From positions 1 to 16,194 of the forward strand of contig JAGVXJ010000075.1 of the NCBI GenBank assembly GCA_018303895.1: a DNA stretch of 16,194 nt, given 5' to 3'. Within the stretch, counting starts at the first letter, position 1. Every line of letters starts with the position of its first letter. The notes below the pieces were generated by a model, which was not told where the DNA came from, did no database searches, and worked only from the letters and a program-made list of their open reading frames with translations. Shown piece by piece: positions 11,918 through 16,194 of this stretch. The translations under genes were made by a program, and so were the position numbers. Source of the DNA: Candidatus Pacearchaeota archaeon. Lineage in GTDB: Archaea; Nanobdellota; Nanobdellia; Pacearchaeales; GW2011-AR1.

Positions 11918-14587
11918 TTATTGCGGTCCAACATTAGTTAAATCAATATTATGAAAACCCATGTCTAACGCAGGTGAACTGGATTCTAACCAAAAATTAT
12001 TATTTGCATAATTTACAAACTCGGGGTCCGCAACAGTAGAATTCGAATCAAATCCATATGTTTTCCACTGCTCAAGCTGGTTTAACCAATAGGCACCGGG
12101 GTCATTATCTGGGTTGCTGTATGGATTGTAATATATGTTCTTGGAAATTGTTGTGAAGATTCCCTCAAAGAATAGTGGCTCTCTAAATAAATTTGAACCA
12201 GCGTTTGTAAAGTAGACAATGTTATTAAAAAATGAATCTTTGTAATTTCCCCTATAATGAAGCTGATACAATCCCCCGTCAACAAAAATATTATTTTTTG
12301 CAATATTATTATTCGATATATGAAAATAAAATGAGCCCGTTGCACAATTGTAGACTATATTATCCTGAACAAGGGTGTCAAACACACGCTCATCAAGATA
12401 TATCCCAGATTCGATAAACTTCACAAGTTGATTTCCGGTTGTGGCAATATCGTGCACTTTGTTGAATTGAACCAAATTTGTTTCCGGTTTGCACTCAGCA
12501 TCAACACTCGGGCAATTGACGTTTGTTGGGAACAGAACGGGCATATTATCATTTCCTTGGTACATATAAATACCTCCCCCGTCATTAAGTTCTTGCATCA
12601 CATGATGCACCTCGTTATAGGATATTTCATTGTAATATTCAGTGGCGGTGTAATTTGCATTGCCAGTTGATTCAAAATCCCACGGAGATGGCGTTAGTGC
12701 AATTCCATGATAAGGTCCGTTATATACAAGATTATGGGTTATGCTGCTTTTGACCCCAAATGTAACGACTATTCCGGGAGCTGAATAATAAACTTTACCA
12801 AAATCATAAACCTTATTGTTTGAAATGAGATTATTTAATATCGACAAATTGTAATTAAAATTAAATTTACCTGCCAAAATGCCCGTTCCCCCAAATTCAT
12901 GTATGTCATTATTTTCAATGCGGATGTTATTTCCAATTACTCCTATTGCATTTGAACCTACATATTGAATTATGTTTCCAGAAAATTCCGAATCCGAAAA
13001 TGCTGAACTTTCATCGCCGAGTTGTATTGCTGAAAATGTATTAAGGCCCCCACTGAATCCGGAACCTATATCAAATCCGGCGTGTTGAAACTTCAAATAT
13101 TTAAAATTGAGATTCTGAATTTTTGCGCCAGTAACTGTTTTTATAAATTGGTTTGTTTTTGGGATAACTATATTGAGTGAATTAATATTTTGACCCGATT
13201 GAGGATAATAGTAAAGATAACCTTCGGCTTTATCAAAATACCACTCACCAGGTTCATCTAAAAGCCCGAGCGCATTTTCAACATAGTATCTTGTTTGGTC
13301 AGGTAGTATACCAAAAGCACGATAAGCATTTGAACTGAAAGATACAATTTTGTCCCCATTACCAATATCCTGAACCTCAGAAATTTTCAGTCTTGGTGCA
13401 GTCCAATCCTGCAGGATTACAACTTCAACATCGCTGTTTGCCCATTCAGGTTTTATTTCATCCCCTGAAATAATGAATTTATCTCTGGAACCCTCAACAT
13501 AATCTGAAATTAAATACCTGTTTTCATTCTGATTCGGCGCGCGTGCTCTGGTCGCAATCTTATTATCTACAAAAATAACATTAAAATCCGTCAATTGAGG
13601 ATCAAATTCCCACAACGGAAGTCGGTAAATTCCTTCCGAATGAAACTCCCATGAACTGCCACCAACAATATTTTTTCCACCATCGATAATTGCTGTTTCT
13701 CCTTCATATGATTGATAAGTAACGGGATGCTGTTTGGTTCCTGAATCTTTTTCTGAAAATAAAATGGGTTGTGTAATATAATAGGTGCCAGCACGGAGAT
13801 ATACATTTATCTGGTCAATGTCATCATTTCTGAATAATTCCTTCAATTTTAATTGTCTTATATAATTTCTTGCTCCTTCAATTGTTCTGAGCGGTGAATT
13901 AATAGTACCTTCTGAATTATCATTTCCTTCAGGAGAAACATAAATCATGGTAATAACACATTTAAAATGATTATTGCAATATTCATTTGTTAAACAATCA
14001 TCACAAAAAAGAGAATTTCCACATCCATCATTAGATAAACCACATTCATGTCCTTGTTCAGCACAAGTCTTTGGGGTGCAAACCCTTTCTGCAGAGGGGA
14101 TAGTGCCACAAAATGCAATTTTTTCTTCACCATTTATGGTTTGATAAACAAACGGAATAACTTCAACAGAAGAAAAATTAGTACTCAAAGAAGTTAAATT
14201 GAATGTATTTGAGACTCTGCTTCCGGGGGGAAAAGAATTTCCAACACCTGGAAGTTTCACTGAATTGCCTAATAAAACCCCCCCACTATCAATGTATGAA
14301 GACAAATCCAGCATTGGAATTTTATCATTCGGACTAACTTTAGCTTTTATAAAATAACCCCCCACACTAAAAAGTCCGTTGTTTTTTATGGTAATATTAA
14401 GGATTCCTGATTCGTCAAGATTAGTGCTCTCAACAAAAAGCGAAACACCATCAGGGCATTTCAATGAGTCGGTTGGAACGTAAGATTTAAACCATACAAA
14501 AACAGCGACGCTGATTATCATCGCCAATGAAATTATTATTACATAACCTATTACTTCGCTAACTGCACGTTTATCCTGAGGTAACAT
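11918..14587 (-). CDS. Pilin-domain / Cys-rich / right-handed beta-helix surface protein
   Basis: 889 aa with three parts. Residues 1-33 are an archaeal pilin N-terminus (MLPQDKRA-VSEVIGYVII and a hydrophobic helix), followed by a pilin-like ectodomain to about 160. Residues about 170-210 are a compact Cys-rich module (eight Cys; CTPKTC, CGLSNDGCGN, CDDC). From about 215 to the end runs a right-handed parallel beta-helix: YVSPEGNDNSEG entry with SPLRTIEGA, VYLRAGTYYI, LDEPGEWYFD (about 445-454), repeated N-x-I turns, NDGGGIY (about 668-674), and the end SPALDMGFHNIDLTNVGP. These are hallmarks of GH141-like and related carbohydrate-active beta-helices; substrate and activity are unknown. Start: ATG 14587, with GGGAG 6 nt upstream; it overlaps the preceding gene by 17 bp. 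Likely a displayed glycan-binding or glycan-cleaving subunit. Confidence 0.9.
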   Translation of the reverse strand: MLPQDKRAVSEVIGYVIIISLAMIISVAVFVWFKSYVPTDSLKCPDGVSLFVESTNLDESGILNITIKNNGLFSVGGYFIKAKVSPNDKIPMLDLSSYIDSGGVLLGNSVKLPGVGNSFPPGSRVSNTFNLTSLSTNFSSVEVIPFVYQTINGEEKIAFCGTIPSAERVCTPKTCAEQGHECGLSNDGCGNSLFCDDCLTNEYCNNHFKCVITMIYVSPEGNDNSEGTINSPLRTIEGARNYIRQLKLKELFRNDDIDQINVYLRAGTYYITQPILFSEKDSGTKQHPVTYQSYEGETAIIDGGKNIVGGSSWEFHSEGIYRLPLWEFDPQLTDFNVIFVDNKIATRARAPNQNENRYLISDYVEGSRDKFIISGDEIKPEWANSDVEVVILQDWTAPRLKISEVQDIGNGDKIVSFSSNAYRAFGILPDQTRYYVENALGLLDEPGEWYFDKAEGYLYYYPQSGQNINSLNIVIPKTNQFIKTVTGAKIQNLNFKYLKFQHAGFDIGSGFSGGLNTFSAIQLGDESSAFSDSEFSGNIIQYVGSNAIGVIGNNIRIENNDIHEFGGTGILAGKFNFNYNLSILNNLISNNKVYDFGKVYYSAPGIVVTFGVKSSITHNLVYNGPYHGIALTPSPWDFESTGNANYTATEYYNEISYNEVHHVMQELNDGGGIYMYQGNDNMPVLFPTNVNCPSVDAECKPETNLVQFNKVHDIATTGNQLVKFIESGIYLDERVFDTLVQDNIVYNCATGSFYFHISNNNIAKNNIFVDGGLYQLHYRGNYKDSFFNNIVYFTNAGSNLFREPLFFEGIFTTISKNIYYNPYSNPDNDPGAYWLNQLEQWKTYGFDSNSTVADPEFVNYANNNFWLESSSPALDMGFHNIDLTNVGPQ

Positions 14588-15113
14588 ACTGCTCTCCCTC
14601 AATACTTTGAGAAATTAAAAAGTAAAAACTTTCACCAGGAGACAATTCAAATGGAGGATATTCTTGTCCCAAGAAAGTGCATTTCACTTTTTCGTTTTCT
14701 TTAGTACAAAATTCATCTCCAGACCTAATTTCTAATTTTTGTTCTTCTATTTCAAATCTTTGATTGCCTATTCCATATTCTCCCAAGCTAACTAACTGGA
14801 ATAAAAATACATCAGTGATCCCTTTATCATCACCAAATATAAAAAACATCTTTCTATTTTCACCTGGATTTGAGTATAAATAAAAACTTTGCGAAAAATT
14901 TTCTTTTATTGCGTCTATTTCACTATCATGAACAATTCCATATTGCACAATCCATTGCCCCTCGTTTTTTAGTGCTTTTCCCAAATCATAAATTTCACTT
15001 GATGATTTATTGGATGAATAATTTTGAACAACGAAAAATCCGATAATTAACGCAATAATCAAAACTGCTGCAAGCAAATAAAATTGTCCTGACTTTTCAC
15101 CTCGTCTAATCAT
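14571..15113 (-). CDS. Prepilin-like protein coupled to the beta-helix protein
   Basis: 180 aa. The leader MIRRGEKSG precedes QFYLLAAVLIIALIIGFFVV (helix about 10-31), a prepilin-type layout with Gly before the presumed cut, although the usual Glu at +5 is absent. The ectodomain has a short SSNKSSS stretch, an NFS sequon and a Cys pair (EFCTKENEKVKC). The start is ATG 15113, since the longer frame begins with TTG and the TATA box is 25.5 bp from 15113. The gene's end carries the ribosome binding site of the beta-helix gene, so the two are made together. Possibly the companion minor pilin that links the large subunit to the filament. Confidence 0.78.
   Translation of the reverse strand: MIRRGEKSGQFYLLAAVLIIALIIGFFVVQNYSSNKSSSEIYDLGKALKNEGQWIVQYGIVHDSEIDAIKENFSQSFYLYSNPGENRKMFFIFGDDKGITDVFLFQLVSLGEYGIGNQRFEIEEQKLEIRSGDEFCTKENEKVKCTFLGQEYPPFELSPGESFYFLISQSIEGEQYVTSG
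14594..14598 (-). promoter_or_regulatory. Shine-Dalgarno of the beta-helix protein
   Basis: GGGAG is 6 nt upstream of ATG 14587, inside the end of the preceding gene. It rules out the upstream in-frame TTG at 14602 as the preferred start. Confidence 0.65.
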
Positions 15114-15134
15114 GAATGAATTAAACAAAAAGGA

Positions 15135-15142
15135 TTTATTAA
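15135..15142 (-). promoter_or_regulatory. TATA box for the prepilin/beta-helix pair
   Basis: TTAATAAA is centred 25.5 bp before the ATG at 15113. Confidence 0.5.
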
Positions 15143-15177
15143 TCTTAAGGTTTAGGGAAATTTTAAAAAATTATAAT

Positions 15178-15211
15178 AAAAAAGAGAAACGAGTTTAAGC
15201 GAGAAACTCGT
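15178..15211 (-). terminator. Hairpin plus U-run after the small acidic gene
   Basis: ACGAGTTT and AAACTCGT form a perfect 8-bp stem (15189-15196 with 15204-15211) with a 7-nt loop, followed on the minus strand by TTTCTCTTTTTT. A weaker GGAA/TTCC-type pairing lies just before it (about 15215-15231). It resembles a factor-independent terminator. Confidence 0.6.
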
Positions 15212-15240
15212 CCCGGAACCAAGGCGATTCCAAAAAATTA

Positions 15241-15342
15241 TTATTCTTCAAAGGGTTCGAGATCTAAATCTTCTATCTCCGACTCGAAATCATCTTCAGT
15301 CGCTTCCAATCTCTCTTCCTTTTTACTAACCTTTTTTTTCAT
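15241..15342 (-). CDS. Small charged 33-aa protein
   Basis: 33 aa: a Lys-rich start (MKKKVSKKEER) followed by an acidic tail (EDDFESEIEDLDLEPFEE), with no Cys, Trp or membrane segment. It is likely disordered or forms an acidic peptide that docks on a partner. GAGGGAG lies 5 nt upstream of the ATG. The gene has an unusual promoter with an inverted repeat at the predicted start of transcription and is followed by a hairpin terminator, so it has the complete layout of a separate, controlled gene despite its size. Not recognised; a regulator or a partner of a basic protein is possible (inference). Confidence 0.65.
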   Translation of the reverse strand: MKKKVSKKEERLEATEDDFESEIEDLDLEPFEE

Positions 15343-15347
15343 TTTTT

Positions 15348-15354
15348 CTCCCTC
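15348..15354 (-). promoter_or_regulatory. Shine-Dalgarno of the small charged protein
   Basis: GAGGGAG, 5 nt before ATG 15342, is a strong match to the 16S 3' end. It is in a leader, unlike the leaderless neighbours. Confidence 0.7.
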
Positions 15355-15362
15355 TTGTTTTG

Positions 15363-15379
15363 CTAGGAATTTTTCCTAG
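15363..15379 (-). promoter_or_regulatory. Inverted repeat over the predicted start of transcription (operator candidate)
   Basis: CTAGGAA and TTCCTAG are perfect 7-bp arms around 3 nt. The TATA box centre (about 15398.5) predicts transcription starting near 15373, in the middle of the repeat. A bound repressor would block initiation; alternatively the RNA forms a 5' hairpin. Confidence 0.5.
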
Positions 15380-15392
15380 TTGTTTATTATTT

Positions 15393-15404
15393 TTTTATAT
15401 AAAA
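15393..15404 (-). promoter_or_regulatory. TATA box of the small charged gene
   Basis: TTTTATATAAAA is a perfect 12-bp palindrome. It lies about 56 bp from the ATG at 15342, giving a leader of roughly 30 nt. Confidence 0.5.
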
Positions 15405-15446
15405 GATATTCTTTTTAAATACTTCGATAAAAAAAATCGGAAAAAA

Positions 15447-15566
15447 AATCAACAACAAAATTTAAAAACACAAAAAATCAACTGGAAATTTTTTTGAAAT
15501 CAAACTTTTTGTTTTTTAAATTAAAAATTATTGTGGTAATCCTTTTGAGTTTGAAACCAAAAAGTT
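15447..15566. repeat. A-rich spacer with scattered direct and inverted words
   Basis: Low-complexity purine-rich DNA with AAAAATCAAC-type words repeated near 15447 and 15475, and an inverted pair AACTTTTTG (15503-15511) / CAAAAAGTT (15558-15566). No coding potential seen on either strand. Confidence 0.3.
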
Positions 15567-15567
15567 C

Positions 15568-15575
15568 TTAAATAA
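15568..15575 (+). promoter_or_regulatory. TATA-like box for the 78-aa gene
   Basis: TTAAATAA lies about 23 bp upstream of the ATG at 15594. Confidence 0.4.
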
Positions 15576-15593
15576 CTTATCTTAAGAAAAAGT

Positions 15594-15830
15594 ATGAGAA
15601 AATTATCTAAACTTTTGAATTATGAACTTCCAGATGAAAGAACAATCTGGACAAGACAAAGAGATTCTGGAAGCGGATTTAGCGATTTTGTAGAAGGAGC
15701 TAGCTTAATTGGACTATTAAAGAAAGATTCTAAATTTTATTTCAGTTCAGAGAAATTTTTTGGGTTAATGACCACATTATATTTTTCTTCTATAGTGGTT
15801 GCGACTGAATTATATTTGAGATCGCTTTGA
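15594..15830 (+). CDS. Hypothetical 78-aa protein with C-terminal hydrophobic segment
   Basis: 78 aa. The N-terminal part is polar (MRKLSKLLNYELPDERTIWT, then RQRDSGSGFSDFVEGASLIG); residues about 55-73 (FFGLMTTLYFSSIVVATEL) could span the membrane once, giving a tail-anchored layout. Not recognised. It has its own TATA-like box and stands 65 bp before the next plus-strand gene. Coding status rests on the promoter spacing and the uninterrupted frame alone. Confidence 0.55.
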   Translation: MRKLSKLLNYELPDERTIWTRQRDSGSGFSDFVEGASLIGLLKKDSKFYFSSEKFFGLMTTLYFSSIVVATELYLRSL

Positions 15831-15865
15831 ATTAAAATTTTCTTAAATTTTCCCTCGACGCAAAG

Positions 15866-15871
15866 TTTAAA
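15866..15871 (+). promoter_or_regulatory. TATA box for the right-edge gene
   Basis: TTTAAA is centred 26.5 bp upstream of the ATG at 15895. Confidence 0.45.
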
Positions 15872-15894
15872 AGTCTCTTTATTTCTAAAAATTA

Positions 15895-16194
15895 ATGGTA
15901 GTAGATATTAACAAAGCATTTGAAAGAAAAATAAATAGCGGAAAATTAGCAGAAAAGCTAAAGGCTAATTGGCAAAATTTGAATTCTCTTACGCATCAAG
16001 AAATTAGTTTGATTGAAACTAATAGAAGAATGTTTAACACTCTTGGAAAAATAACTGAAAGGGCAATACATCTCAAAAATAGTGAGTATAAAAAAAGTTT
16101 AGTGGATTTTAATGATTACAAAAATATTATCGGTTATTTTGCTTATGCGGGTGATTTATTATGTATAAACATTCGGGAATACATTAATGATTAT
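15895..16194 (+). CDS. Hypothetical soluble protein (N-terminal 100 residues, cut by right edge)
   Basis: The frame is open for 100 codons from ATG 15895 to the edge. It begins MVVDINKAFERKINSGKLAE and is helical and charged, with no signal peptide or membrane segment; a single Cys sits in DLLCINIRE. Helices of 15-25 residues with short breaks suggest an all-alpha bundle. Not recognised. The start is supported by a TATA box. Confidence 0.7.
   Translation, partial: MVVDINKAFERKINSGKLAEKLKANWQNLNSLTHQEISLIETNRRMFNTLGKITERAIHLKNSEYKKSLVDFNDYKNIIGYFAYAGDLLCINIREYINDY

Noticed and set aside
12082..12670. Several open frames of 60-90 codons on both strands within the beta-helix gene
   Set aside because: They are shadows of the 889-aa frame, lack promoters at the spacing seen elsewhere, and encode biased, unrecognisable peptides.
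15393..15404. Symmetric TATA box also driving the plus-strand 78-aa gene
   Set aside because: It is about 195 bp from that gene's ATG, which has a closer TATA-like box.

Overview
The window looks like a piece of an AT-rich archaeal genome, most probably from a small-genome DPANN lineage (Woesearchaeota/Pacearchaeota/Nanoarchaeota type). The signs are an archease gene, several class III (prepilin-type) signal peptides typical of archaeal pilins, archaeal TATA boxes sitting a near-constant ~25.5 bp upstream of start codons (leaderless transcripts), Shine-Dalgarno motifs mainly at internal operon genes, and many short hypothetical genes. The lineage is inferred from style. No rRNA, tRNA or CRISPR was seen.

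Left part (1-4025): a secreted, sequon-rich protein running off the left edge, an unrecognised 276-aa helical protein, a DUF167/UPF0235-like protein, a four-TM DUF4239/bestrophin-like membrane protein, a 91-aa hypothetical, a DUF1284 protein, archease (partner of the RtcB RNA ligase) and a 99-aa hypothetical. Two convergent gene pairs overlap at their 3' ends.

Middle and right part (4078-15113): a type IV pilus-like locus, nearly all on the minus strand. In transcription order it holds: a prepilin-like protein (15113-14571) translationally coupled to an 889-aa protein that joins a pilin N-terminus, a Cys-rich module and a large right-handed beta-helix resembling carbohydrate-active enzymes; three pilins (11715-10031), the last with a 53-residue leader made of repeated copies of the processing-site sequence; and the secretion ATPase (10034-8463). 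A plus-strand gene for a cytoplasmic protein with a transglutaminase-like Cys/His/Asp pattern follows. The locus then resumes with a 56-aa coiled-coil protein, two separate T2SSF membrane platform proteins (Tad-like split) and two more prepilin-like proteins. The likely joint function is assembly of an envelope filament from several pilins, one carrying a putative glycan-binding or glycan-cleaving domain. No prepilin peptidase lies in the window.

Right end (15172-16194): a 33-aa charged small protein whose promoter differs from the rest (SD-led leader, perfect inverted repeat over the predicted start of transcription, strong hairpin plus U-run downstream), a 78-aa hypothetical with a C-terminal hydrophobic segment, and the start of an unrecognised protein cut by the right edge.
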